Below are positions 8,095 to 16,500 of a stretch of DNA of 64,000 nucleotides, one piece after another (position 1 is the first letter of the stretch; each line of letters opens with the position of its first letter). The position numbers and the translations under genes were made by a program. Location: contig PLZV01000013.1 in the NCBI GenBank assembly GCA_003152315.1, forward strand, positions 1 to 64,000. The letters run 5' to 3'. The DNA is from Verrucomicrobiota bacterium. GTDB lineage: Bacteria > Verrucomicrobiota > Verrucomicrobiia > Palsa-1439. Under the pieces are notes generated by a model, which saw only the letters and a list, made by a program, of their open reading frames with translations, was not told where the DNA came from and searched no databases.

Positions 8095-9282
8095 TCAAAG
8101 TTTACAGTTGTAGGACTCCTCGATAAGCGGCTTGAGGCTGTTATCGCGAAGCTTGATGATCTTGATTTCACGCTGCGCATTCTCGGCCGAATCGCTGGCG
8201 TGCGCGGCGTTAATCATAATGTCCTGGCCCAATTCGCGACGGATGGTGCCCGGGGGCGCCTTGCGTGGATCGGTGGGCCCGAGGACGCCGCGAATCTTGG
8301 AAACGGCCTCCGGCCCTTCGTAAACAACCGCCAGGATCTTCTCCATTCCGGGTTGTGACTTGGCGAGCCCCGAGCAATCTTCCGGTCGGCGGCCCGTCAT
8401 GAACTTCACGATCTGGCTGAATTGTTCGTCCGCGAAAAGGGGGCCCATGACTTCGCCGAGCGCTTTCTCGGTCTGCGGATTGAGTCCAAAGCCAAGTTCC
8501 TTCTCCAGGGCAAGACGCGCGCGCTGGCCGGTGATGTCCTTGAGTTTTTCACGGAGGACCGCGCGGACAGGACCGTAGAATTCTTCGGCTTCGCCGACGC
8601 TCATGTGATGGACCTGAATGGCGATGATGTAGAGGCCCGTGCGAGATAGCATGTCGACGATGTTGCCCGGGCGCGCGCTCGGGAAACGGAAATTGTCGGG
8701 CTTCAGCAGGACGAGGGTCTGCTCGATTTTCGCGTTCTTGGGATAGGAGACGACGTTTTCGAGGAAGCCACCGTCGCCCTCCGAGTACTTGGCCCATAGC
8801 TTGAGCTTGGTTTCGGCCTCTTCGGAGTTCGGCGCGGCCAACACAGCCGGCTCAAAGTATTTTACCTGGCCATCGGGGCTGACGATGTAATCACCGTAGG
8901 TATCGCGGATGGTTTCACCCGCAGTGCCTTTGTCAGACTGAAAACTGCCGACGACCTTGCGCACTTTGGCCACGGCGTCCTCGCCGCGGAACAACAGCAT
9001 CATCACCCGGCGTCGTCGGCCCGTCTTCGGGTCGGGCGAATAATTGTCGAGGATGTACTGGCGGATGAGTTCCTGGATCTTGCGGTCCTGCGGGTCTTTC
9101 GTCGAAACGGTGACCTCGGCATAACGTTCGACGAGTTCGCGGCTGGGGGCGAACATCCGCGCGGCAACCAACTCCAACGCCGTGCGCGTGAACAGACGGG
9201 CGATCACGCCGCCGGTGCGCGATTTGTGGACTGTGTACGGGTTGATCAGTACGTAAGCCAACTCTTCTTTTGTAGCGCTCAT
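8095..9282 (-). CDS. Tandem nucleoside diphosphate kinase-like protein, N-terminal domain lacking catalytic His
   Basis: 395 residues, where an ordinary NDK has about 140. Two NDK-like domains are visible: residues ~8-155 (YVLINPYTVHKSRTGG; VMMLLFRGEDAVAKVRKVVG; GTAGETIRDTYGDYI) and ~188-385 (QTLVLLKPDNF; ILAVVYEGPEAVSKIRGVLG; PPGTIRRELGQDI; NAAHASDSAENA). The second keeps the phospho-accepting histidine, H361 in NAAHASDS. In the first, the matching region reads YFEPAVLAAPNSEEA with no histidine. The C-terminal half is therefore probably the active kinase, exchanging gamma-phosphates between NTPs and NDPs, and the first half a structural or regulatory partner. Both domains carry extra inserts relative to standard NDK. 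Confidence 0.85.
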   Translation of the reverse strand: MSATKEELAYVLINPYTVHKSRTGGVIARLFTRTALELVAARMFAPSRELVERYAEVTVSTKDPQDRKIQELIRQYILDNYSPDPKTGRRRRVMMLLFRGEDAVAKVRKVVGSFQSDKGTAGETIRDTYGDYIVSPDGQVKYFEPAVLAAPNSEEAETKLKLWAKYSEGDGGFLENVVSYPKNAKIEQTLVLLKPDNFRFPSARPGNIVDMLSRTGLYIIAIQVHHMSVGEAEEFYGPVRAVLREKLKDITGQRARLALEKELGFGLNPQTEKALGEVMGPLFADEQFSQIVKFMTGRRPEDCSGLAKSQPGMEKILAVVYEGPEAVSKIRGVLGPTDPRKAPPGTIRRELGQDIMINAAHASDSAENAQREIKIIKLRDNSLKPLIEESYNCKL

Positions 9283-9331
9283 TATTACTTGATAAATTGA
9301 AACCGCAGTCTTGTGCCGGCATCATCCTAAT

Positions 9332-9371
9332 GAAAACAAACCACCCTCGCAAGCCGGTCAGCCAGCGAGGG
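9332..9371 (-). terminator. Rho-independent terminator after the DUF5679 gene
   Basis: On the minus strand, CCCTCGC (9371-9365) pairs with GCGAGGG (9350-9344) across a 14-base loop and is followed by TGGTTTGTTTTC. It lies about 50 bases past the stop of the small DUF5679 gene and before the NDK gene, so it should separate the two transcripts. Confidence 0.6.
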
Positions 9372-9423
9372 ACTCAACTCACTCTTCTCCAAGGCCAATC
9401 GGCCCGCTCGGGCGGCGACGCGT

Positions 9424-9573
9424 TTACTTCTTCCCGCCCATGATGCGGAACAACTTCGTGCCGCAATCGGGACAAACCCCCTGCATGGCAGGGCGCCCGT
9501 TTTTCATGGTGACTTCCTGCGCGTTTGCCATTTCCTTCTTCGCCTTGCACTTCACACAATAAGCTTCAGCCAT
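9424..9573 (-). CDS. DUF5679-type small zinc-ribbon protein
   Basis: A 49-residue protein too short for most gene lists. It starts MAEAYCVKCKAKKEM and ends PDCGTKLFRIMGGKK. Cysteines come in two CxxC pairs (CVKC at 6-9 and CPDC at ~34-37), the pattern of the DUF5679 zinc-ribbon family. The middle reads QEVTMKNGRPAMQG. Its function is unknown; similar peptides occur beside topoisomerase or ribosome genes in other bacteria, but here it stands alone with its own terminator. The identification rests on the cysteine spacing and the conserved NGRPA(M)QGVCPxCG core. Confidence 0.85.
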   Translation of the reverse strand: MAEAYCVKCKAKKEMANAQEVTMKNGRPAMQGVCPDCGTKLFRIMGGKK

Positions 9574-9760
9574 TGGCCTTCACCTCCCTTGGGTCCGAAT
9601 CTGACTTGGAAAACCGTGGCGCATCTTACCGGCAGCGCCCGGCGAGCGTCAAGGGGCAAAACTGCGACGAAAATTCGCGACGAAACGACGAAGCGCAGTT
9701 GTGTTTTTGGCCAGACCGTGCTACTGTTCACATCCGTTAGGAGTCCAGTAAACACAAGGA

Positions 9761-10606
9761 ATGGAGACAGCTCTGACGAACCAGCGAGTCCATGTCAAAG
9801 CCTTGAGCGCGCGTCGGTTCCAGCCATTCGCGTTTGCGATGGTGTTCCTTCTTTTGACTGCCTGCGAGCGCTCCGCTCCAGTCTCGGATGCCGCGGCCGA
9901 GCAGGAGGTTAACTACCTGCGCGCCAAGAAGCTTTACGAACAACAAGACTTTCCTGCCTCCGCGGAGTTCTATAAGAAGACACTGTCAGTAAACCCGGAC
10001 TTCGCGAAGGCCCATTTGGAGCTGGGCTTGCTCAGTGACGATAAATTGGGGGACCCGATTGCCGCAGTTTACCATTATCGGCGCTACTTGGAGTTGCGGC
10101 CTGATTCCGAGAAGAGGCAATTGGTCGAGGATTTCGTCGAGCGTGCCAAGTTGTCCTTGGCGGCGAAGCTGCCACAGTCGCCCGTTGTCGACCCGGGCGA
10201 ATTGACGCGATTACAGAACGAGAAGGTGGCGCTCTTGCAGGAAAATGCAATGCTCCGCTCCCGCGTTGCCGAACTGGAGAAAGCAGCAACCATGGCTGCA
10301 GCGGCGATCGCCGAGACGCCGACCGCGTCGGTCGTTTCGACGCCGGCACCGGCCAGTGTGGTGACGCCGAGTCCCGCCGCCACCATGGTCATGGCAGCGG
10401 CGCCGGTGACCGCGTTCGCCGAGCCATCCCCCGGGGAAGCCGTGCGGGCGCACACGTATGTCGTGCAAAAAGGTGACACGTTGCAGTCGCTGGCCTTGCG
10501 TTATTACGGCACGCGGTCGGCCTGGGAGAAGATTTATCAGGCAAATCGGAGTGGTCTGCCAAGCAAAGACCAATTGAAGGTGGGCCAACAGTTGGTGATT
10601 CCGTAG
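9761..10606 (+). CDS. Lipoprotein with TPR-like repeats and a C-terminal LysM domain
   Basis: 281 residues. A basic N-terminus and hydrophobic stretch end in the lipobox LLTAC (C35), so the protein should be lipidated and anchored in the envelope. Residues ~50-125 hold two or three TPR-like helical repeats (AKKLYEQQDFPASAEFYKKTL; PDFAKAHLELGLLSDDKLGD). A leucine-rich coiled coil follows (LTRLQNEKVALLQENAMLRS) and then an Ala/Pro/Thr linker. The LysM domain at ~231-281 (YVVQKGDTLQSLALRYYG) binds peptidoglycan GlcNAc backbones. It probably tethers a complex to the cell wall. ATG 9761 is the upstream start; ATG 9839 would begin directly at the hydrophobic core. Confidence 0.85.
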   Translation: METALTNQRVHVKALSARRFQPFAFAMVFLLLTACERSAPVSDAAAEQEVNYLRAKKLYEQQDFPASAEFYKKTLSVNPDFAKAHLELGLLSDDKLGDPIAAVYHYRRYLELRPDSEKRQLVEDFVERAKLSLAAKLPQSPVVDPGELTRLQNEKVALLQENAMLRSRVAELEKAATMAAAAIAETPTASVVSTPAPASVVTPSPAATMVMAAAPVTAFAEPSPGEAVRAHTYVVQKGDTLQSLALRYYGTRSAWEKIYQANRSGLPSKDQLKVGQQLVIP

Positions 10607-10640
10607 TCGGTTGAGCGAGTCGGATCGTAGCGAGACTGGT

Positions 10641-11498
10641 ATGTTGAACAGGGTATTGTCAGGGTTGGTGGTTGCGTTTTGGGTGGCCATGATGGCCGCC
10701 CTTGTGCGCGTCGAGATTTTCCCCAGCCCGACGGTCCTCGAAACCGTCCCGAATGAACGTATCTTGAAAAAAATATTCGCGAACCCCGACCCGGCGCGCC
10801 TGGATGTGTACTATCACAAGATGGCCATCGGTTTTTGTTCCATTGGCATTCAACCTCGGGTAAATGGCAGACTGGTCGAGCAATTGCAACCGGGGCAGCA
10901 ACCAGATAGCTACGAGGCCACCACCGACTTGAAGATGGACCTCTCCACGTTCGCCACACAAACGCGATTTCACCTGAGCGGCAAGAGCGAGTTTAGCACG
11001 AACCTGGAGCTGGGTGGTTTCGATATCACTACGACCGTCGGTGACAGTCGCGTCGACATCACCGGAAACGATCTCACGAAAAAGGTAAAAGTAGTTTTCA
11101 ATTATGACGGTATTCGTGATGAGCGCACTTTTGACTTCGACCAGGTCAAAGGCGCCGGCTTTGCCAGCGCTTTCGGCATGCCAGGACTGGGGAACGCGGG
11201 CTTTCTCGGCGGCATGCCCGGTTTGTCTGCGGCATCGTCGGGCAACGGGCAGGCGGGGACACGGCCGGTGACCATTACTTCTTTCGACCGTCTCGAGATC
11301 GCGGGCGATTCACAACGGGTTTACCTGATCGATACGAAGGTCGATGACCAAATGTGGATGAAGATGTGGGTCGATGATTCGGGCCAGGTGCTGAAAGTGA
11401 CTACGTCACTCGGATTGGAAATGGTCAGCGATGGATTGACGGATGGGACAGATTATCCGCCGAGACGACCAATGCACCGGATGCACCGAATGGAGTGA
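10641..11498 (+). CDS. Membrane-anchored protein of unknown function linked to the ABC exporter
   Basis: 285 residues with one N-terminal membrane segment (VLSGLVVAFWVAMMAAL) and a large extracytoplasmic part that looks mainly beta (ATTDLKMDLSTFATQTRFHLSG; ITTTVGDSRVDITGNDL). A glycine/methionine-rich insert (GMPGLGNAGFLGGMPGL) sits near residue 185, and a second strand-rich domain follows. I do not recognise the family. ATG 10641 is chosen over the upstream TTG 10611. The stop is only 4 bases before the ABC ATPase start, so all three genes are probably one transcript and this protein may be a periplasmic partner of the exporter. Confidence 0.75.
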   Translation: MLNRVLSGLVVAFWVAMMAALVRVEIFPSPTVLETVPNERILKKIFANPDPARLDVYYHKMAIGFCSIGIQPRVNGRLVEQLQPGQQPDSYEATTDLKMDLSTFATQTRFHLSGKSEFSTNLELGGFDITTTVGDSRVDITGNDLTKKVKVVFNYDGIRDERTFDFDQVKGAGFASAFGMPGLGNAGFLGGMPGLSAASSGNGQAGTRPVTITSFDRLEIAGDSQRVYLIDTKVDDQMWMKMWVDDSGQVLKVTTSLGLEMVSDGLTDGTDYPPRRPMHRMHRME

Positions 11499-11502
11499 GC
11501 GG

Positions 11503-12246
11503 ATGATTCGGACAGAACACCTGACGAAAAGCTACGGCGGCCTGGTTGCGGTCAACGACCTGAACCTGGACATACCGCAGGGGCAGTTCTTCGCTTTCCT
11601 GGGTCCCAACGGCGCGGGTAAGACGACCACGATCAAACTGCTTGCCGGACTGTTAAAGCCTGTCTCCGGTCGCGCGTTCATCGGCGGTTATGACATCCAG
11701 AAAAACCCTGTCGAAGCGCGCAGGATTCTCAGCTACGTGCCGGATATGCCGTTTCTGTACGATAAACTGGAGCCCATGGAGTTTATGCTTTTCGTCGGCC
11801 AGCTGTTCGGAATGGGTCGGGCTGAGGTCGTGCGCGCGAGCGATGAACTGTTCGATGTCTTTGGCCTCGACGAAACACGCCGACAAGTCATTGAAAACCT
11901 TTCGCACGGCACGCGACAACGGCTCGTGATCGCCTCCGCACTGCTGCACCAGCCAAAGGTGATCATCATTGATGAGCCGATGGTCGGGCTCGACCCACGC
12001 AGCGCGCGCGTCGTGAAGAACGTGCTTAAGGCGCGCTCGCGCGCCGGTGTGACGGTATTCCTCTCGACGCACGTTCTCCACATTGCCGAGGAACTGGCGG
12101 ACCAGGTGGGCATCCTAAACCGCGGCCGGCTGATTGCCGTGGGCACTATCGACGAATTGCGCGAGGTGAGCGGCGAGAAGGGCGAACTGGAAGATGCGTT
12201 CCTGGCGTTGACGCGCGGGGAGGAGACAGCGTCCGAGCTACCATGA
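11503..12246 (+). CDS. ABC transporter ATP-binding protein (ABC-2 exporter type)
   Basis: 247 residues, a single nucleotide-binding domain. Walker A is GPNGAGKTT (~34-42), the signature is LSHGTRQR near residue 137, Walker B is VIIIDEP followed by the D-loop GLDPRS, and the switch histidine is in LSTHVLH. The layout matches the CcmA/NatA class that powers ABC-2 export of drugs, polysaccharides or lipids. The start MIRTEHLTKSYGG is chosen because the upstream in-frame region belongs to the preceding gene. Its stop overlaps the permease ATG by 4 bases (ATGA), implying translational coupling. Confidence 0.92.
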   Translation: MIRTEHLTKSYGGLVAVNDLNLDIPQGQFFAFLGPNGAGKTTTIKLLAGLLKPVSGRAFIGGYDIQKNPVEARRILSYVPDMPFLYDKLEPMEFMLFVGQLFGMGRAEVVRASDELFDVFGLDETRRQVIENLSHGTRQRLVIASALLHQPKVIIIDEPMVGLDPRSARVVKNVLKARSRAGVTVFLSTHVLHIAEELADQVGILNRGRLIAVGTIDELREVSGEKGELEDAFLALTRGEETASELP

Positions 12247-13985
12247 ATACGCTACAGTTCTTTCGTTTGCTGGCCGGGGTGAATACCCGCATTTTGCGCC
12301 GCCACATTCTCGCGGTGCGGGAAAAGTCGTTTTTAATGGTTTCGGTGATCACGCTGTTTGTGGTCGGCTACTGGTTTGCGGGTTACACGGTGTTCTTCAT
12401 GGGCTTCCATCGGCTGGGGGAATTGCCGGGAATGCAGGGGATGGTAGTGGATCGAATGCTGTACCTGTTCTTTGCCTTCTTGTTCCTGATGTTGATGTTC
12501 TCCAACATGATCATCGGCTACTCCACGCTCTTTAAGAGCCAGGAAACGCAGTGGATGCTTACGTTGCCGGTGCGCAGTCTGGATGTGTTTCGGTGGAAAC
12601 TAATGGAGACCACCCTCCTGGCAAGTTGGGCATTCCTGTTCCTGTCAGCGCCCCTGATGGCAGCCTACGGGAACGCGCGGCATGTGTCGGGAGGTTTTTA
12701 TCTGAAGGTCTTCCTCTTGTTCATACCTTTCACGGTGATGCCTGCGGCCATCGGCTGCATCGCGATCTTGATCGTCACGCGCTACCTGCACCGGCGCATT
12801 TTCAAGTGGGTGCTCTTTGGCGTGAGTTTTGTCGGGATTTGGTGTGCGATCCTCTTCCTGAAACCGATGCAGGCGGAAGATCTGGAGAAGGCGCAGATCG
12901 TGGCGGCATTGCACCAGTTGCTCCACACCAGTCGCGTGGCGGTGCAACCGATCTTGCCTAGCTACTGGGTCGCCTCGAGCATGATTGCGTGGGGCGAAGG
13001 GTGGTCGGGGCGAGGGGCTTTCTTCTTCTTGGTTCTCTTGAGCAATGCCATGATGGCCACCTTGGTGAGCGTTACCCTCAGCCGCCATTTATACTACGAA
13101 GGCTGGTCCCGCAATCACAGTCAGGGTCACTTTGAACTTGGCGTCCCGTTGCTGGACACCCCCATTAGCCTGCCGCACACCGCGCTCGTCGAGCGCTTCG
13201 TGAACTTGTGGCCGCGGATGCACCATGCGACCCGCGCCCTCGTGATCAAGGACATTCGCGTGTTCTGGCGTGACACGTCGCAGTGGAGCCAGTTCGTCAT
13301 TTTCTTCGGCCTACTGGGGTTGTACGTGCTCAACCTCCGCAGTGTTGCCTACGACCGGAACACGGAACTCTGGGCGACGTTTGTTTCCTTCCTCAACCTC
13401 GGGGCCTCGAGCATGACGCTGGCGACGCTCACGACGCGCTTTGTGTTCCCGCAGTTCAGCCTGGAAGGCAAACGGTTGTGGATGATCGGGATGGTGCCCT
13501 ACGGGTTGAAGCGGGTGCTGCTGGAGAAATTCTGGCTCAGCAGCGTCTGTACGGCGGCCATCACGCTGGTCCTCATGCTCACGTCGAGTTGGATGCTCCA
13601 GATACCGGGCGGGCTCACGCTGCTGTTCGCTTCCACGGTGGTCGTCATGAGTTTTTCGTTGTGCGGCATTGCCGTGGGCATTGGCGCCCTGTTCCCCAAC
13701 TTCAGTTCGGGTTCGACAGCCAACCGTCGCGACGATAATCCCGCAAAGATCGTCTCGGGTTTTGGCGGCACGTTCTGTTTTATCCTGAGTCTCATCTATG
13801 TTGTGATCGTCATTGGTGCGGAAGTGACGCCGATGTACGCAGGCTTTGCCGTGGGCGGCCTCGGCGAGCGCGCTCAGCCATGGGGATTCGTCCTTTCCTG
13901 GATCTTCGTCTCACTCCTCAGTCTTGCGGCCACCACCATTCCCATGTCGCTCGCCTTGAAGAAGGTCGAGTCACTCGAAATCTGA
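12243..13985 (+). CDS. ABC-2 type exporter permease, large
   Basis: 580 residues, roughly twice the usual ABC-2 permease. About twelve hydrophobic segments are visible, for example SFLMVSVITLFVVGYWFAGY, LFFAFLFLMLMFSNMIIGYS, FLLFIPFTVMPAAIGCIAIL, FFFLVLLSNAMMATLVSV and FSLCGIAVGIGALFP. A central cytoplasmic region around 300-345 separates two bundles, so it may be a fused double half-transporter. The cargo is unknown. It pairs with the ATPase just upstream (4-base overlap) and probably with the anchored protein at 10641. Confidence 0.88.
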   Translation: MNTLQFFRLLAGVNTRILRRHILAVREKSFLMVSVITLFVVGYWFAGYTVFFMGFHRLGELPGMQGMVVDRMLYLFFAFLFLMLMFSNMIIGYSTLFKSQETQWMLTLPVRSLDVFRWKLMETTLLASWAFLFLSAPLMAAYGNARHVSGGFYLKVFLLFIPFTVMPAAIGCIAILIVTRYLHRRIFKWVLFGVSFVGIWCAILFLKPMQAEDLEKAQIVAALHQLLHTSRVAVQPILPSYWVASSMIAWGEGWSGRGAFFFLVLLSNAMMATLVSVTLSRHLYYEGWSRNHSQGHFELGVPLLDTPISLPHTALVERFVNLWPRMHHATRALVIKDIRVFWRDTSQWSQFVIFFGLLGLYVLNLRSVAYDRNTELWATFVSFLNLGASSMTLATLTTRFVFPQFSLEGKRLWMIGMVPYGLKRVLLEKFWLSSVCTAAITLVLMLTSSWMLQIPGGLTLLFASTVVVMSFSLCGIAVGIGALFPNFSSGSTANRRDDNPAKIVSGFGGTFCFILSLIYVVIVIGAEVTPMYAGFAVGGLGERAQPWGFVLSWIFVSLLSLAATTIPMSLALKKVESLEI

Positions 13986-14037
13986 CCGCGCTCCGCGTTG
14001 AAGGCGACCAGTTTTGCCGCCCACAAGACGAACAGCC

Positions 14038-14065
14038 TTTACTTTTCTTTGCGCCTTGCTATACT
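14038..14065 (+). promoter_or_regulatory. Sigma70-type promoter candidate for the coiled-coil gene
   Basis: TTTACT (14038-14043) and TATACT (14060-14065) are separated by 16 bases, 26 bases before the start codon. A strong Shine-Dalgarno AAGGAGGAGG lies between them and ATG 14091. The position just after the exporter operon suggests an independent transcript for the two coiled-coil/membrane genes. Confidence 0.5.
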
Positions 14066-14090
14066 CCCTTTTAACAAGGAGGAGGTTTGT

Positions 14091-14732
14091 ATGAAACAGG
14101 GGGGAGGTGGCGCTGCCACCATTATGCCCGAATCCAATATCGGGCCGACGCTTTCCGTTGTCGAACTGCCGCAACACCGCGAGGAGGTCGATTCCAAACT
14201 CGACCAGGCCCGTGAACATTTGCTTACGTTGCGCCGCCAACAGGAAGAACTTGAACGCCAGAAGAGCGAACTCGAGGAACTGCGCCGTAAGCAGGAGGAA
14301 TACAGCCGCGGTCGCGCCGAAATCACCGACAATCTTGCTCGCGGCCTGTTGGCGCTGGAACGCCAGCAGATCGAATCTCAGCGTCTCGTCGAACTGAGCG
14401 GCACGGCCATCGCGGCGTTCCGTGATTACGCCGAGCAGATTCAGCAAATCAACGACGGAGACTGGAATAGCGGCAACGTTCGCGCCGAATTGGGCCGCGC
14501 GCTTGGCGTCCTCGAGGGCGCGCGTCTCGAGTATAACCGCGCCCGCACCAAACTCGATTGCCTCAATCCGTCGGCCGGCCAGGACAATGCGATCCTCCCC
14601 CCAGGGACAACAAAGAAGCCTGTCACCAGGAATGAAATCATCCGGTACGCGTGTCTTGGCGCCGCCGCTTCGGCACCGTTGATTCTGGCGGGCACGATTT
14701 GGCTCATTGCACTGCTCGCTGTGAAACATTAG
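14091..14732 (+). CDS. Coiled-coil protein with a C-terminal membrane anchor
   Basis: 213 residues, unrecognised. The start is set by a very strong AAGGAGGAGG ribosome site 6 bases upstream. Residues ~35-105 form a charged coiled coil rich in Glu, Gln and Arg (LTLRRQQEELERQKSELEEL), followed by a helical domain (VRAELGRALGVLEGARLEY). The protein ends in one membrane span (AASAPLILAGTIWLIALLAV) with only KH after it, the layout of a tail-anchored protein. The next gene has the same topology, so the two may form a membrane-tethered complex facing the cytoplasm. Confidence 0.75.
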   Translation: MKQGGGGAATIMPESNIGPTLSVVELPQHREEVDSKLDQAREHLLTLRRQQEELERQKSELEELRRKQEEYSRGRAEITDNLARGLLALERQQIESQRLVELSGTAIAAFRDYAEQIQQINDGDWNSGNVRAELGRALGVLEGARLEYNRARTKLDCLNPSAGQDNAILPPGTTKKPVTRNEIIRYACLGAAASAPLILAGTIWLIALLAVKH

Positions 14733-14746
14733 CCCGAGGGACCGCC

Positions 14747-15307
14747 ATGGCATTGCACTGGAAACACCCTGACCCCATCGATCGTGCGATCAGCGATCTG
14801 GACCAGCAGATTGCCACCGTGCAGCGCCAGATGCGTGAGGTTGCCAGCGGTCCCGCGCGCACCCGGGGGATTCGCCGGGTGGATACGCCTTCGGGGGGAC
14901 AGACCTCCGCATCAGTCGTAACTTTCGTCGGATTTGTGAAGGGTATGCTGGTACCGGCCAAACGCGAGCTTCGCGCCTCCAATCGTGTGCGCCAGGACTT
15001 GTTCGATGTCAATGCGGAGCCCCTGAAGGAACTGGAAGCGGAACCGATTGCCTTCGCGAAGAAGCCTGAACCCGATCTCTTCGCGCACCCATCTTCGTCT
15101 GGGAACCTCCCCATTACAGGCACGGCGGCCCTGGAAACGGCCCAGGTGGTCCCGCCGCAGGAAAAACTTGCGGCTTATCTCGGTGCAGGAAGCATCCGGA
15201 GTTATAAGCCCCTCAAGCGGGTGCAACGACAAACGCGGAATCGCTTTTTTATGTGGATTGGGTTATCCTTCTTCGCGTTATGGATAATCTGGTTCGTGAT
15301 CCGGTGA
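14747..15307 (+). CDS. Small tail-anchored protein of unknown function
   Basis: 186 residues, beginning MALHWKHPDPIDRAIS 14 bases after the previous stop. A short coiled coil (AISDLDQQIATVQRQMREV) leads into a low-complexity, proline-rich middle. The C-terminus is a single aromatic membrane span ([18 protein letters not shown]) that ends the protein. Shared topology with the preceding gene and close spacing point to joint function. No known domain was recognised. The last 28 bases overlap the start of the methyltransferase gene. Confidence 0.72.
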   Translation: MALHWKHPDPIDRAISDLDQQIATVQRQMREVASGPARTRGIRRVDTPSGGQTSASVVTFVGFVKGMLVPAKRELRASNRVRQDLFDVNAEPLKELEAEPIAFAKKPEPDLFAHPSSSGNLPITGTAALETAQVVPPQEKLAAYLGAGSIRSYKPLKRVQRQTRNRFFMWIGLSFFALWIIWFVIR

Positions 15308-15765
15308 TCATCCAGACGAAGCTGGGCGCGTTTCGGGCCCAGTTCTCTCCCCGTGGACTCGCTCGCTTGGAGTTTTGTAAGGCGGGCGCTTCATCTGTCC
15401 GGTCCAAACAACAGCAGGTGGTGAGTCTGCCATACGACCTGAGGCGTCAATTACAGCGATACGCCGCCGGCAAATCCGTCCGCTGGAACGTTCCTCTTGA
15501 CCTCTCTTCGGGCACCAAGTTTCAACAGAAAGTGTGGCACATCCTGACGAAGATCCCCCGTGGCGAGACGCGCTCGTACGGTTGGGTCGCACAAAGGATT
15601 GGCAAGCCCAGGGCCTCGCGCGCGGTCGGCGCCGCCTGCGGGGCAAATCCGATTCCCGTCATCGTCCCCTGTCACCGCGTCATCGCCGGCGACGGCTCGC
15701 TCGGCGGCTTTGGCGGTGGGTTGCCGATGAAACGGCGATTGCTCGCGTTGGAGAGCGATCACTGA
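15280..15765 (+). CDS. ogt: Methylated-DNA--protein-cysteine methyltransferase
   Basis: 161 residues. It repairs O6-methylguanine by transferring the alkyl group irreversibly to its own cysteine. The acceptor C131 is in the diagnostic PCHRV motif ([15 protein letters not shown]). The DNA-binding helix-turn-helix and arginine finger precede it ([23 protein letters not shown], positions ~100-122 in two parts). ATG 15280 is used; an upstream GTG-like extension would overlap the previous gene further. The N-terminal domain is short, as in Ogt-type proteins lacking the Ada regulatory part. Confidence 0.93.
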   Translation: MDNLVRDPVIIQTKLGAFRAQFSPRGLARLEFCKAGASSVRSKQQQVVSLPYDLRRQLQRYAAGKSVRWNVPLDLSSGTKFQQKVWHILTKIPRGETRSYGWVAQRIGKPRASRAVGAACGANPIPVIVPCHRVIAGDGSLGGFGGGLPMKRRLLALESDH

Positions 15766-15829
15766 TGCTGTGCGCGCTTTTGCAGCTGGGATACAATGCC
15801 TTCAATCGAGGAGTGACCCGGCCGGGAAC

Positions 15830-16426
15830 GTGACGAAGCGCAAGAACACGTTGGTTGAAGTGCTTGTGGCACTCACAATTATCTTTCTGCTGGCAGCACT
15901 TCTCCTCCCGCAATTAGGGAGGGCTAGAGAAAGCGCTCGCCGGATGAACTGCGCAATCAACCTTAAGCAACTCGGCTTGGCCATCATGATGTATGCCGAG
16001 ACGAATCGAGGGCAATGCCCTGTGGATTCAGAGCCCCCTACACTCGCAGGAAGTTGGCAACTACTCGGTAATCTGTTAGTTACTCCAAGAATTCTGTTTT
16101 GTCACAGCGATCGCCGAGGATACGGGCCCGCACAATCGTTCGACGTGCTGACGACAACGAATATCAGTTATTCATACGTGCCTAACATGATCTGGCGGTC
16201 AGCGAATTCAAACTCGATTCTCGCTCTGGACCGCATTTATGCTACCACGAAAGGAGGTCAGTGGCCCTCTAATGGCAACCACGGCCCGAGGCCTCTTTGG
16301 GAGTTGGATTTCACAGGGGAGCAAGGTGGAAATGTTCTCTTCTGTGACGGGCACGTGGAGTTTCATAAGACGCTTCCCTCTGATCTCAAGGACAAAGACG
16401 GTCGATTAAGAGTATTGAGTCCCTGA
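15830..16426 (+). CDS. Prepilin-like H-X9-DG protein
   Basis: 198 residues. The N-terminus [20 protein letters not shown] resembles a type IV prepilin (normally GFTLVELLVV) and keeps Glu at position +5, but the glycine needed at -1 is lysine and the usual Phe is Asn, so peptidase processing is doubtful. The body follows the pseudopilin pattern seen in planctomycetes and Verrucomicrobiota ([22 protein letters not shown]). The C-terminal motif is H-x9-DG-like ([14 protein letters not shown]). The GTG start at 15830 sits behind GAGGAGTG at a long spacing. The gene looks AT-richer than its neighbours. Confidence 0.8.
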   Translation: MTKRKNTLVEVLVALTIIFLLAALLLPQLGRARESARRMNCAINLKQLGLAIMMYAETNRGQCPVDSEPPTLAGSWQLLGNLLVTPRILFCHSDRRGYGPAQSFDVLTTTNISYSYVPNMIWRSANSNSILALDRIYATTKGGQWPSNGNHGPRPLWELDFTGEQGGNVLFCDGHVEFHKTLPSDLKDKDGRLRVLSP

Positions 16427-16500
16427 CTCTAATGACTGCTAAAAGAGTTGCCGCACCCGGTTGAATCTGCGATAAACCACCGCACTTGGAGGACGGGTTT

